From an uncultured Eubacteriales bacterium (GTDB taxonomy: Bacteria; Bacillota; Clostridia; Oscillospirales; CAG-272): a DNA stretch of 64,000 bases. Below are positions 51,778 through 60,655 of the stretch, one piece after another. The notes beneath the pieces are model-generated. The model was not told the origin of the DNA and did no database searches. It saw only the letters and a list, made by a program, of their open reading frames with translations. The number at the start of each line of letters is the position of its first letter. Within the stretch, counting starts at the first letter, position 1. The DNA lies in NCBI GenBank assembly GCA_934393265.1, contig CAKRQL010000016.1, positions 1 through 64,000 of the forward strand. Reading direction: 5' to 3'. A program made the translations under genes and the position numbers.

Positions 51778-52596
51778 TCAGAGTGAATTTTTCATCTTTA
51801 CAAAGCTACCGGACGGTGTGCCGGGCAGGAGTGCGCAGGGCACGAAGGTCATATCGGAGAGAGAATACGCGAGCGCGGACTCCGGCTCCGAGACAACGTA
51901 GAACTCGCCGTCAAGTTCCTGTACGCTGACGGGCGGGATGTTTCCGCCAGTATCGAGGATATCGGCGCGCCGCTGTACCTCATCGCCGTCCGCAGGGTCA
52001 TCGGGATAGGAGAGGCGGGCAGGACAGATTAACGCCGCGCGGTAGTCGGGATTACGCCGCCAGATCTCAAAGCCGTCGGCAACGGCGGCGGCAACCTGCT
52101 CGGGCGTTGCGTATGTTGTATCGACTATCAGGTCGTAATTTGTCAGGTCTTTTATGTTTACTCCGTACTTTTCGTGATAGCGCTTTCTCTCGCTCTCGCG
52201 GCGGGCGCGCACCTGCTTTATCATTTCGTCAAGCCTGTCCGCGCAGTCGCCCTTTCTGCCCGCGCACATTATCCGGCAGGCGGAGACCGACATATCGCAG
52301 GAGAGGTACACGCGGAAGGTGCCCCGGGTGAAGTGCCATGCCATTCTGGAATCTATTATCATTCCGCGCTGCTCGTCCGACAGGCGGCGCAGTCCGTCGT
52401 CTATCTCCCGGTCTATCTCCGGGTGAGTCTCCATGTAGATATTCAGCTCAACGACGCTCATCCCCCGCCGCTCGGCTATCCTGCGGACTATTGCCCCGGT
52501 CGAGTAATACTCTGCCCCGAGGCGCCCGACAAGCAGGGATGAGACCGTGCTCTTCCCGCTCCCGAGGTCGCCGGCGAGCGATATTTTTTCCTGCAT
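51778..52596 (-). CDS. CMP-kinase-like P-loop protein with ParB-like C-terminal segment
   Basis: 272 residues; ATG after GGAGGCGTGT, giving MQEKISLAGD. Residues 1-185 form an archaeal-type cytidylate-kinase-like domain: P-loop GDLGSGKST, GAIVRRIAERRGMSVVELN, HPEIDREIDDGLRRLS and VDTTYATPEQVA. Residues 190-272 do not belong to that fold; VSVQELDGEFYVVSEPESAL and MTFVPCALL resemble the N-terminal ParB/Srx motif, but the usual GHRR is replaced. First gene of the operon with argS and yebC. The substrate is uncertain; possibly a nucleotide or RNA kinase. Confidence 0.7.
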   Translation of the reverse strand: MQEKISLAGDLGSGKSTVSSLLVGRLGAEYYSTGAIVRRIAERRGMSVVELNIYMETHPEIDREIDDGLRRLSDEQRGMIIDSRMAWHFTRGTFRVYLSCDMSVSACRIMCAGRKGDCADRLDEMIKQVRARRESERKRYHEKYGVNIKDLTNYDLIVDTTYATPEQVAAAVADGFEIWRRNPDYRAALICPARLSYPDDPADGDEVQRRADILDTGGNIPPVSVQELDGEFYVVSEPESALAYSLSDMTFVPCALLPGTPSGSFVKMKNSL

Positions 52597-52659
52597 ACAC
52601 GCCTCCAGATAATGTGGCGCACAGACGAACATGCGCGCCGAAAAGACTTTGTCAACGTT

Positions 52660-52688
52660 ATTATATATTATCGCGCGGAATTTGTCAA
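52660..52688 (-). promoter_or_regulatory. Promoter of the kinase-argS-yebC operon
   Basis: Perfect TTGACA (52683-52688), 17-nt spacer, perfect TATAAT (52660-52665) on the minus strand. Confidence 0.9.
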
Positions 52689-52809
52689 GAGAATGTGTGC
52701 GGAAAAGCGAGGGGCGGAGTCGATTTTCTTTCATGGAATTTCTGAATAATTTTACCGGAGAGTGTAAAAAATACTCTCGTAAAACCGCAAACAAAAAGGA
52801 GAGATAAAG

Positions 52810-53496
52810 ATGGAAAAGAAATTCAGGCTGAGCGACAGGCCGCTCATAACGAAAATCATCTACGGCAGCGTGCTCGCGATACTCTGTATCAGTGCCGTCG
52901 TCGTAGGCATTGTCGCCGTCAATTCAAGAAAGGCGAAAACGCCGGAGCCGAAGGAGAACCCCGGGCAGACAGAGCCGGAGAAGCCAACCCCGACGCCGAA
53001 GCCGGACGACAAGGGAAGCGCCAAAGGTGAGGACACGCGCGTAAGCTTTATATGTCCGGTCAAGGGTACTGTCGCAAAGAATCATTCAATGACGATGCCT
53101 GTATTCTCCGACACGCTCGGCGAATGGAGAGTACACACCGGGATTGACATCGCGACCGAGGAGGGAGCGTTTGTCACCGCGTCGGCACCCGGGACGGTGA
53201 GCAGGATTTACACCGACCGCTCGCTCGGGCAGACGGTGGAGATAACCCACAAGGGCGGATTTGTAACGAGATATTCAAATCTCAACGCCGACAAGCTGAA
53301 TGTCGCGGAGGGCGAGACCGTAGCCGCCGGAAAAATTATCGGATATGTAGGGGACACGGCGAACGACGAGATAGCCGACGAAGCGCATCTTCACTTTGAA
53401 ATTCTCGCGAACGGCGTGAAGGTTAACCCCGTTGATTACTTTACCGACGAGGACAGAAAAAATTCTCTCGGGATAGAGACAGTCGACAAGAAGTGA
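52810..53496 (+). CDS. SpoIIQ-like M23 membrane peptidase
   Basis: 228 residues; ATG after AAAGGAG. One N-terminal membrane helix (about 16-37), a Pro/Glu/Lys-rich linker (42-72), then a LytM domain with zinc ligands intact: HTGID (His109, Asp113) and HLHFE (His193, His195). Bacillus SpoIIQ has lost its first ligand, while clostridial SpoIIQ proteins keep them. With SpoIIIAH it forms the engulfment channel between mother cell and forespore. No SpoIIIA genes are here, so another M23 role is possible. An inverted repeat GAGAGT/ACTCTC (52758-52778) lies upstream. Confidence 0.75.
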   Translation: MEKKFRLSDRPLITKIIYGSVLAILCISAVVVGIVAVNSRKAKTPEPKENPGQTEPEKPTPTPKPDDKGSAKGEDTRVSFICPVKGTVAKNHSMTMPVFSDTLGEWRVHTGIDIATEEGAFVTASAPGTVSRIYTDRSLGQTVEITHKGGFVTRYSNLNADKLNVAEGETVAAGKIIGYVGDTANDEIADEAHLHFEILANGVKVNPVDYFTDEDRKNSLGIETVDKK

Positions 53497-53502
53497 CAAA
53501 GC

Positions 53503-53541
53503 AAAAAGGGGCTGTCCGGCGGCGGGCAGCTCCCCTTTTTT
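53503..53541 (+). terminator. Terminator of the M23 gene
   Basis: AAAAAGGGGCTG..CCG/CGG..CAGCTCCCCTTTTTT forms a long stem ending in a T run. Confidence 0.9.
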
Positions 53542-53553
53542 CGTATTTCGGGG

Positions 53554-53582
53554 TTGATATGGCGTCGATAATGTGATAGAAT
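53554..53582 (+). promoter_or_regulatory. Promoter of hom
   Basis: TTGATA (53554-53559), 17-nt spacer, extended -10 TGATAGAAT (TAGAAT at 53577-53582). Confidence 0.75.
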
Positions 53583-53615
53583 ACCGATAAAAGAATTCTA
53601 CGGGACGGTGACGGA

Positions 53616-54797
53616 ATGTACACGGTTGCAATACTCGGATTCGGGACTGTCGGGCGCGGGGTGGCAGAGCTGCTCACAAAAAATGCGGCGGAATGCCGCG
53701 CGCTCGGTGGCGAGGAAATAAAAATCAAATACATACTTGACAGAAAGCCGCTTGACGGCACTCCGTTCACCGGATGCGCCGTCGGGGACATTGAGACCGT
53801 TGTCTCCGACCCGGAGGTCGGGACGGTCATTGAGGCTATGGGCGGGCTGCACCCTGTTTACGAATACTCTGCCGCCGTGCTGAAAGCCGGAAAAAATCTC
53901 ATAACCTCCAACAAGGAGGCGGTCGCCGAATACGGATGTGAGCTGCTCTCTCTTGCCGAAAGGCACTGGGGCGTGTACAGATTTGAGGCGGCGGTCGGCG
54001 GCGGAATCCCGGTGGTCGGGACTCTTATCGACGCGCTCCGTCAAAACAGGATTACCGGAATACGCGGTATACTGAACGGGACTACAAACTATATCCTCAC
54101 GCGGATGAACGAATGCGGAGCGGGGTTTTCCGCCGCGCTCGCCGAGGCGCAGGAGCGCGGGTATGCGGAGCGCGACCCGTCAGCCGACGTTGACGGTCAC
54201 GACACGGCGCGGAAAATCGCAATTCTCGCGGCACTCGCCTCCGGGGTGCTCTACCCCGCCGGGAAAATTTATACCGAGGGAATACGGGAGATAACGGCAG
54301 AGCACGTGCGCGCGGCGGCAGACGCCGGGTATGCCGTAAAGCTCATAGGTGAATATATTCCCGGGGAGAAGCCGGTGCTCCGCACAGCGCCCGCTCTTGT
54401 TCCCGCCGGCACGCCGCTTTCCGTCACATCGGGAGTATACAATTCGGTGCAGATTTACGGAGAGCCTCTCGGCGATATTACCCTCTCCGGGCAGGGAGCG
54501 GGAGCAGGAGCTACCGCATCTGCCGTCGTCGGTGACCTCATGCGCGTAATGCGCTCGGGTCGCGAATGCGCACTGCCGGTATTCCGCCGGGGAGAGCCCG
54601 GGGAGCTTCTGCCCGGGGAGGAGCTCGTTTCCCGATGGTTTATATCGGCGGAGGGGGTGCTCCCCTGTGATATTGCAATCGGGCTCGCCGGGCACGAGGA
54701 TATTTATATAACCCGGAAAATGCCTCTTTACGGGCTTTATGCCGCGGCGGAGGCGGCAGGCGTGAAAATACGCCGCCACATGCGTATATGCGAATAA
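53616..54797 (+). CDS. hom: Homoserine dehydrogenase
   Basis: 393 residues. NAD(P) motif VAILGFGTVGRGVAELL, EAMGGLHP, LITSNKEAVAEYG, FEAAVGGGIPVVGTL, GILNGTTNYILTRM, ERDPSADVDGHDTARKIAIL and the late GAGAGATASAVVGDLMRV. It reduces aspartate semialdehyde to homoserine, the branch to threonine and methionine. The C-terminal part is shorter than in forms with a full ACT domain, so feedback inhibition may be weak. The SD is weak (GGTGACGGA). Confidence 0.95.
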   Translation: MYTVAILGFGTVGRGVAELLTKNAAECRALGGEEIKIKYILDRKPLDGTPFTGCAVGDIETVVSDPEVGTVIEAMGGLHPVYEYSAAVLKAGKNLITSNKEAVAEYGCELLSLAERHWGVYRFEAAVGGGIPVVGTLIDALRQNRITGIRGILNGTTNYILTRMNECGAGFSAALAEAQERGYAERDPSADVDGHDTARKIAILAALASGVLYPAGKIYTEGIREITAEHVRAAADAGYAVKLIGEYIPGEKPVLRTAPALVPAGTPLSVTSGVYNSVQIYGEPLGDITLSGQGAGAGATASAVVGDLMRVMRSGRECALPVFRRGEPGELLPGEELVSRWFISAEGVLPCDIAIGLAGHEDIYITRKMPLYGLYAAAEAAGVKIRRHMRICE

Positions 54798-54862
54798 AAG
54801 ATTATATATGTAATCTTTAATTTACTTTTTATATCAGCTCCGAACACTTATCCGACTTTTCT

Positions 54863-56215
54863 TTATCGGCGGTGACCCTGTGAAAATGCTACACGGGTTG
54901 CCGCCTTTATTGCTTTTCGCGACGCGAAGAGCAACGGGACGGTTATCAGGGTCAGTATCAGCAGGCAGGCGTCAGACGCCCTGACAAGGAACGGCGACGG
55001 GAGGAGCCCCCCGAGGGTCAGAGACAGGAAAAAAAGCGGCGGATAAAGGAGGGATAGGCGGGGGCGGCGTATGGCACGCGCGAGATACTCAGCCGCGCGG
55101 GAGCCGTAACAGAACCAGCATATAACGGTGGCAAAAGCGAAAAGAAACATACAGGCGGAAAGGGGCAGCCGCTCTGCCCCCGAGAACACCGCGGAGAATG
55201 CCGCCATAACAAGTGCCGTGCCGTCCGCACTGCGGAGCTCCGCAGGCACGGTGAGCAGGACGGAAAAGGCGGTAAGCATGCACATTATTCCGGTATCGGC
55301 TACCACCTCGAACATGCCGAAGAGCCCCTGCCCCACCGGGTCATGCAATGCGGCGGGGGCGAGGTAGCCGGAGGGCGCATCCGAGCGTCGGCGCGGCGGG
55401 TTGTCTTCTCGGGGAGCGGCGGTATAGGCAAGAGAGGATGTCCCGGCTCCCGCCTCGTTTGAGAGCACGGCGCCGCAAAAGCCCTCACGCACGGCGCGGG
55501 AGGTCAGGAAGCCGGCTATGCCGCCCGCGGCGGCACCGGGAGTTAGGGCGGAGGAAAGAATATCCGCGATGACCCCCGGTATTCTCCCCGCGCCGTTTAT
55601 TATGACGACGAGAGAAAGCGATATATAAACAAGGGACGCCACGGGGACGGCAACCGACGTGACACGACGGACGACCTCCCCGCCGAAAGCCACGGCGGGC
55701 AGAACGGCGGCGGTAAAGAGAACCGAGAGGAGCGCGGGTGAGAACGGAAGGGTCGCGGATGTGTAAGCGCAGAACGCTCCGGACTGAAGCGATGTGCCCA
55801 TAGAGAGTGCAAGGCAGACACAGCCGACGGAATAGAGCCCGCCAAGGAGCCGCCCGCGCGGTATAACCCGCTCTGCAAGACTCATCATACCGTATGACGG
55901 CGCGGCGAGAGAGGACGAGGCAAGAGCCTCACAGTATTTTAACATACCCGCCGGAATACAGGAGAGGAGCATCCAGAAAACCGAGCCCGCGCCGCCGACG
56001 GCTATTCCCAATGCAACCCCGGTTATATTCCCCACCCCGAGGGTGCCGGCGAGAGCGAGCGTCAGGGTACGGAAGGCTCCGCCACCGGAGCGGATATGAG
56101 ATAAAAAGCGGCGCAGGCACTGTACGGGATGGCGGAGAGGAAAGGCGGAAAGATAAACCCAGAAAAAGCCGCCGCCGAGCGTGACGACAATGGGAAAAAG
56201 CATAAAAAGAGACAT
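54863..56215 (-). CDS. Sodium:alanine/glycine symporter (AGCS family)
   Basis: 450 residues, about ten membrane segments; ATG after GGGAGG. Family motifs GVGNITGVALGIAVGGAGSVFW and GFCGAVLSNEAGAGTSSLAYTAA are present, the latter replacing the common SNEAGMGSAP. It should import alanine, glycine or a related small amino acid with sodium. Single gene, convergent with hom. The 276-bp region upstream holds a hairpin and no gene. Confidence 0.88.
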   Translation of the reverse strand: MSLFMLFPIVVTLGGGFFWVYLSAFPLRHPVQCLRRFLSHIRSGGGAFRTLTLALAGTLGVGNITGVALGIAVGGAGSVFWMLLSCIPAGMLKYCEALASSSLAAPSYGMMSLAERVIPRGRLLGGLYSVGCVCLALSMGTSLQSGAFCAYTSATLPFSPALLSVLFTAAVLPAVAFGGEVVRRVTSVAVPVASLVYISLSLVVIINGAGRIPGVIADILSSALTPGAAAGGIAGFLTSRAVREGFCGAVLSNEAGAGTSSLAYTAAPREDNPPRRRSDAPSGYLAPAALHDPVGQGLFGMFEVVADTGIMCMLTAFSVLLTVPAELRSADGTALVMAAFSAVFSGAERLPLSACMFLFAFATVICWFCYGSRAAEYLARAIRRPRLSLLYPPLFFLSLTLGGLLPSPFLVRASDACLLILTLITVPLLFASRKAIKAATRVAFSQGHRR

Positions 56216-56425
56216 AAAGAAAACCTCCCGTAAAATGATATTCGGGAGGTCATTAATATATTTGCGTCAAGCAGAGAGCGGGCGCGAAGTGGCAAAGCGG
56301 GCAAAAATTCCGCATTACTAAAATGGGAATTATCAAAGAAAAAATCCGCATTTTCTGCCGTTTTCAGGTTTTTTTCGACATAAAAAATATGAAAGCCGTC
56401 AAAATGCGCATAAAGCAAGGCGGCT

Positions 56426-56460
56426 CTGCCACTCTCCGACAAAGCCGCCAATTGCTTTTT
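56426..56460 (-). terminator. Hairpin between the zinc-finger protein and AGCS genes
   Basis: GGCGGCT and AGCCGCC arms with outer AAGCAA/TTGCTT pairing; a run of six T follows on the plus strand and TTGCTTTA on the minus strand. Likely terminator of the gene at 56492. Confidence 0.5.
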
Positions 56461-56491
56461 TCTGTCTTGATTTTCCGTCAGAAATTCCCCA

Positions 56492-57133
56492 CTATCTGAA
56501 CACGACGAATCGGAGAATGATAAACGCAACGAGAGCTAAAAAGAGCGCGATGTAGATATAATCCATTATTTTTCCGACTTTCTTTGCGCGCTCCTCCTCT
56601 GCCTCCTCTGCTACCCTGTCCTCCTCGCTCTCGCGCAGCTCCTCCGGCACCTCGTCCGGAATATCGGAGTCGCCCTGCTTTTCATCCTCCTGAAAATCGT
56701 AGGTGCCGGTCTTTATTTTCTTCGCGCGCTCTGCCGCGGACGACAGAATACCCGAGAGCGCATCAAGAACCACACCGTCATCGATTGCCGAGCTCTCGAT
56801 AAGCGTGCCTATCTCGTCGGTCGCCGCCTTTATCTCGTCATATTCATGCGATGTATCGGCGGTATCTATTAGGTGCTCGCAGGACGAGCATATCTTGCGC
56901 GGAACGCCGTAGCCAGAGAGGGCGAGGACGGCGGGGTCGTCGTTATCTATCTGACGGTGGCAGAGGGCGCAAATTTCCGGCTTTTTCTTTTTTCTTTTTT
57001 CGTTTTCCGTCTTTTCTGCGTTGTCATCCGGCATATTATCCGTGCTCTGCTCCGCGTTTTCCGCATCCGCTATCTCCACGGTATCAATATTGTTTCCGGC
57101 GGTCGTTTTTTCGTTTTCATTTATATCGGTCAT
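56492..57133 (-). CDS. Tail-anchored zinc-finger protein of unknown function
   Basis: 213 residues; ATG after AAGGAAAA overlapping the DUF896 stop (ATGA). Residues 1-50 are acidic and disordered. CALCHRQIDNDD...CSSCEHLID (about 56-88) is a four-Cys zinc knuckle. A charged helical region follows (EELRESEEDRVAEEAEEERAKK), and residues 190-211 form a C-terminal membrane anchor. No known family. The tight coupling suggests co-function with DUF896. Confidence 0.75.
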   Translation of the reverse strand: MTDINENEKTTAGNNIDTVEIADAENAEQSTDNMPDDNAEKTENEKRKKKKPEICALCHRQIDNDDPAVLALSGYGVPRKICSSCEHLIDTADTSHEYDEIKAATDEIGTLIESSAIDDGVVLDALSGILSSAAERAKKIKTGTYDFQEDEKQGDSDIPDEVPEELRESEEDRVAEEAEEERAKKVGKIMDYIYIALFLALVAFIILRFVVFR

Positions 57134-57366
57134 TTTTCCTTTTTCTCCTCTTCTTCTCCGTCCGTCGGGGCGTCATAGGCGATATCATTCTCCGTCTTTT
57201 CGTCGTCACCCGTCACCGGTGGCTTCTCTCCTCTTATGAGCGCGCGGAACTCCGCTATGTACTCTGCACGCAGGGTTGCCTGCTCTGCCCGCTCGTCCTC
57301 TGTCAGCCCTCTCTCTTTTGAGAGTCTGCCCAGCTCGTTTATTCTGTCAACCTTTTTCTTGTTCAT
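57130..57366 (-). CDS. DUF896 (YnzC-like) protein
   Basis: 78 residues. KVDRINELGRLSKERGLTED and EQATLRAEYIAEFRALIRG match the small helical DUF896 family; in Bacillus, members are SOS-linked (YnzC/YneB region), but the biochemical role is unknown. An acidic tail of about 25 residues extends past the domain. It sits 13 nt after malQ, overlapping the zinc-finger gene by 4 nt. Confidence 0.88.
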   Translation of the reverse strand: MNKKKVDRINELGRLSKERGLTEDERAEQATLRAEYIAEFRALIRGEKPPVTGDDEKTENDIAYDAPTDGEEEEKKEK

Positions 57367-57379
57367 CCGTTTTTTCTTT

Positions 57380-58843
57380 CTATCTTCGCCGCCCGGAGGC
57401 GTCGGTTATATTGATTATTCTTCTCGCAACGGAGGCGCGGGCATAATCGTCCGGGAGCACCCACGACCAGTTTTTATCCGAGAGGACGGCAGGGGCATTT
57501 ATCCGTCCCTCGTCGCCGAGCCTCAGATAATCCTGCATGGGGATTATGACGGTATCCGCCTCCGACTCCATGACATATGCGACCGCCCTGTCGCAGACGT
57601 GCGGATACCCGCGCGGAAAACGGCGGGAAAGCGAGCGTCTCCGCTCAAGCGGTATTTTCAGCCAGAAGCCCATAAACGGCGGGTTATCATGCGTTCCGGT
57701 ATAGGCTACGCAGTTTTTCGGGTAGTTTTTCGGGTCGTGGGGATTGTCCTCTCCGGAGAAGGAAAATTCCAGAACTCTCATTCCGGGGAAGCCGGTAGCC
57801 TCAAGGAGCTCATCCACCCCGCCGCGGAGCATGCCGAGATCCTCTGCTATTATATCCATTCTCCCGAGCTTTTCCCGCAGGGTGGCGAAGAACTCATATC
57901 CGGGGCCCGGTAGTATCTCGCCGCGCGCCGCCGTCTCGTCACCCGCGGGTATTGAATAGTAATTTGAAAATCCGACGAAGTGATCTATTCTCACCTTATC
58001 ATACAGCGCAAGGCTGCGTTTCATTCTGCGGCACCACCATGAATAGCCGTCGCGCTTCATATACTCCCAGTCATAGAGCGGGTTCCCCCACACCTGACCG
58101 TCTGCCGCGAAGTCATCCGGCGGGACGCCGGCAATGAATTTCGGGCGGAGCTCCGTATCAAGCACAAACTGCTCCGGGCACGACCAGACATCCACCGAGT
58201 CGGCGGAAACATAGATAGGTATATCTCCTATTACTTTTATCCCGCGGGAACGGGCGTATGCGTGGAGCGCGTCCCATTCAGCCGAAAACTCGTACTGGAG
58301 GAAGCGGTAATAATCCATTTCCCGGGAGTACTCACGGCAGAGAACGTCATAATTCTCCCGCTTTAACGTCTCCTCGTCAAAATCAAGAAACGTGCCGCCG
58401 CCCTGCCTGTCCTTCAGCACCATGAAAAGCGCATACGGCGTCAGCCACTCCTCCTCCCTCCGGAGAAATTCATAATAGTCCGCCGGGATATTTTCAAGAA
58501 AGCCGAGATATGCGCGGCGGAGAAAATCATTACGCTCACGGTACAGCCGCCCGTAGTCGATACTCCCGGACGCGGGGGTAAGTGAAAGGAGCGCCTCCTT
58601 AGGTACATAGCCCTTATCGCAAAGGGTCTCAGGGTCTATAAAATACGGGTTCCCCGCAAAGGCGGACGGAGACTGATACGGCGAGTCGCCATAAGACGTC
58701 TGCCCGAGGGGGAGAAGCTGCCAATAGCTCTGCCCGCACATCGAAAGATAGTCGACAAATTCATACGCGCTCCTGCCGAAGCCGCCTATCCCGTAGTCCG
58801 ACGGAAGCGAAAACACCGGCAGAAGTATTCCTGTACTTCTCAC
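57380..58843 (-). CDS. malQ: 4-alpha-Glucanotransferase (amylomaltase, GH77)
   Basis: About 487 residues; start set at the GTG following GAGGTG, giving MRSTGILLPVFSLPSDYGIG, the normal MalQ opening. GH77 motifs: YWQLLPLGQTSYGDSPYQSPS, GDIPIYVSADSVDVW, KVRIDHFVGF (catalytic Asp), DIIAEDLGML (acid/base Glu) and YTGTHDNPPFMGFW. It shuffles alpha-1,4-glucans in maltodextrin and glycogen use. Own promoter at 58910. Confidence 0.95.
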   Translation of the reverse strand: MRSTGILLPVFSLPSDYGIGGFGRSAYEFVDYLSMCGQSYWQLLPLGQTSYGDSPYQSPSAFAGNPYFIDPETLCDKGYVPKEALLSLTPASGSIDYGRLYRERNDFLRRAYLGFLENIPADYYEFLRREEEWLTPYALFMVLKDRQGGGTFLDFDEETLKRENYDVLCREYSREMDYYRFLQYEFSAEWDALHAYARSRGIKVIGDIPIYVSADSVDVWSCPEQFVLDTELRPKFIAGVPPDDFAADGQVWGNPLYDWEYMKRDGYSWWCRRMKRSLALYDKVRIDHFVGFSNYYSIPAGDETAARGEILPGPGYEFFATLREKLGRMDIIAEDLGMLRGGVDELLEATGFPGMRVLEFSFSGEDNPHDPKNYPKNCVAYTGTHDNPPFMGFWLKIPLERRRSLSRRFPRGYPHVCDRAVAYVMESEADTVIIPMQDYLRLGDEGRINAPAVLSDKNWSWVLPDDYARASVARRIINITDASGRRR

Positions 58844-58909
58844 AAAAGCGCACCTCACAATGTATTATGCGTTTTACATAATTTGCATGGATAACAATAC
58901 CACATTTTT

Positions 58910-58938
58910 ATTATATATGATATTATTCCAAAAATCAA
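58910..58938 (-). promoter_or_regulatory. Promoter of malQ
   Basis: TTGATT (58933-58938), 17-nt spacer, perfect TATAAT (58910-58915) on the minus strand; the -35 touches the upstream terminator. Confidence 0.75.
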
Positions 58939-58982
58939 GAGCCTCCGGATTTTTTGTCATACTGACGAAAATCCGAAGACTC
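58939..58982 (-). terminator. Terminator of the AraC-family gene
   Basis: GAGTCTTCGGATTTT pairs with AAAATCCGGAGGCTC, followed by TTGATTTTTGG on the minus strand. Its T run is the -35 of the malQ promoter. Confidence 0.75.
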
Positions 58983-59002
58983 TTTTGTAAATTATGCCGA
59001 AG

Positions 59003-59836
59003 TTACTTTTTGCTGCGTCTCCGCCTTGCCGTATCCGGCTCTTTTCTGTATCTCTTGCGGTATTCGATGGGAGAAATCCCCTTGTACTTTCTGAAAATGC
59101 GCGAGAAATAGTTCGAGTCCGGGAAGCCGCACGCCTTTCCTATCTCCGAGATCTGTACGCGGGAGGAAATAAGGAGCTGCCCCGCGCGCTCTGTCCTGTA
59201 GAAGTTCAGATAATCTATCGGGGTACGCCCGGTTACGGTCGAGAAGAAGCGGCAGAAATAGCCGGGGGTCATCTCCGCCTCATTTGCAAGCCTTGTAAGC
59301 GTTATCTGCTCCGGGTAATGCTCGCGTATATACACGAGCGGGCGGCGCAGCTGTTCAACCTGCTTATGCCTTGTCGAGCCCTTACGGTAGGAGACGCGCG
59401 AGAGCTCGCCGACAGCCTCGCAGAGAAGCCCCGTGACAATAGCGTCATATCCCGGCTTTTTCTCATGCGCCTCGGCAAATGCGTTTACAATATCGGTATA
59501 GGCGCGGGTCCCCTGCTCTGCCTTGCGCGCGCCGAGGCTCTGTCCCATTGCGGTGACGTGCTCCGGAAGCTCTGAAAGTATGCACTCATAGGTCGCCCCC
59601 TCCGGCTCTCCGCCGTGAATCATTCCTTTCGGGATAAATGCGGCATCGCCGGAGGTGAGCCTTATGTCCTCACCGTCCGCCGACAGGTTGAATATACCGG
59701 AGGTTATATAAATCACCTCGCACTCGGCATGCCAGTGGAACGGCATATAATACTGCGGGTCGTTTTCATCCGCTGTGTGGAGCCCTATCGGGAGCTCTGC
59801 TCTTATGCCTGCCTCGTCAGATAGTATGTAATCCAT
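59003..59836 (-). CDS. AraC-family transcriptional regulator
   Basis: 277 residues; ATG after GGAGGGAAA, giving MDYILSDEAGI. N-terminal cupin sensor (FHWHAECEVIYITSGIFNL, GDAAFIPKGMIHGGE). The C-terminal pair of helix-turn-helix motifs (ITLTRLANEAEMTPGYFCRF and ISEIGKACGFPDSNYFSRIF, then YKGISPIEYRKRY) is complete. The cupin suggests a sugar or small carbon effector. Its nearest downstream gene is malQ, separated by a terminator; regulation of malQ is possible but not shown. Confidence 0.93.
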   Translation of the reverse strand: MDYILSDEAGIRAELPIGLHTADENDPQYYMPFHWHAECEVIYITSGIFNLSADGEDIRLTSGDAAFIPKGMIHGGEPEGATYECILSELPEHVTAMGQSLGARKAEQGTRAYTDIVNAFAEAHEKKPGYDAIVTGLLCEAVGELSRVSYRKGSTRHKQVEQLRRPLVYIREHYPEQITLTRLANEAEMTPGYFCRFFSTVTGRTPIDYLNFYRTERAGQLLISSRVQISEIGKACGFPDSNYFSRIFRKYKGISPIEYRKRYRKEPDTARRRRSKK

Positions 59837-59970
59837 TTTCCCTCCGTTAATCCATAGCAAAAAAAGAAAGCGTGGTCATAAAACCACCCATAGTAATGTT
59901 ATACCATTTTCCGTTTCCTGTCAAGTGGCAAAATACAAAAAAATTCAACAAATTTTCTACGGTTAAAAGC

Positions 59971-60006
59971 CGAAAAATGTGCGCCCGGTATGTTAACCGG
60001 ACGCAC
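59971..60006 (-). terminator. Terminator of the metal-resistance/pseudouridine synthase operon
   Basis: GTGCGTCCGGT/ACCGGGCGCAC (59979-60006) with a 6-nt loop, then ATTTTTCGG on the minus strand, right after the pseudouridine synthase stop. Confidence 0.88.
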
Positions 60007-60010
60007 ACCG

Positions 60011-60655
60011 TCATTGCGTATTATCTGGCTTATGACAATCGGAAGGCGGGGATATGCCGTAAAGGGAGTCCACCTCACACTCTGTAAGAGCGCGGTATTC
60101 TCCGGGGGAGAGCGACGGGGGTAGCGGGAGCGCACCGATACTCACGCGCCGGAGGTATCTGACGCGGCAGCCGACCGAGAGAAGCATACGCTTCACCTGA
60201 TGTTTTTTCCCCTCTGTAAGAGTCAGAAGCCCGGAGACGGCGGGAAGATTTGGCTTTACCAGCGCGGTATTTCTCATATGTCCGTCAAGGTAGCCGATAT
60301 AGTCGCCGAGAGTGCCGTTTCTGACCTCGCGGAGTGCCGCCGGGGCGGTCACACGTCCGCCGTCGCGGAAGATATTCACGCCGCCGCGCAACCTCTCGCA
60401 GCTCTCATCAGGGAGGTGCCCTGTGGCTACGAAGAAGTAGGTTTTCTCCACATGATGCTCCGGCATCATGAGATGATAGAACAGCTTACCGTCGTCGGTT
60501 ATCAGAAGAAGCCCCTCGGTATCCATATCGAGCCTGCCTATCGGGAAGAGACCCGGGCGCTCCTCCAAAGAGAAAAGGTCAATGACCGTCCTGTGTCTCT
60601 CGTCGCGGCAGGCAGAGACAGTGCCGCGGGGCTTATTCAACATGTAGTATCTCAA
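60011..60655 (-). CDS. Pseudouridine synthase, RsuA/RluB/E/F family
   Basis: 214 residues. Catalytic motif FPIGRLDMDTEGLLLITDDG (Asp), preceded by YYMLNKPRGTVSAC and followed by KTYFFVATG and LTEGKKHQVKRMLLSVGCRV. There is no N-terminal S4 domain, as in RluE/F-like small members. It isomerises a uridine in rRNA; which one cannot be told. The start is a TTG (MRYYMLNKPRG) overlapping the ATPase stop as TTGA. Confidence 0.9.
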   Translation of the reverse strand: MRYYMLNKPRGTVSACRDERHRTVIDLFSLEERPGLFPIGRLDMDTEGLLLITDDGKLFYHLMMPEHHVEKTYFFVATGHLPDESCERLRGGVNIFRDGGRVTAPAALREVRNGTLGDYIGYLDGHMRNTALVKPNLPAVSGLLTLTEGKKHQVKRMLLSVGCRVRYLRRVSIGALPLPPSLSPGEYRALTECEVDSLYGISPPSDCHKPDNTQ

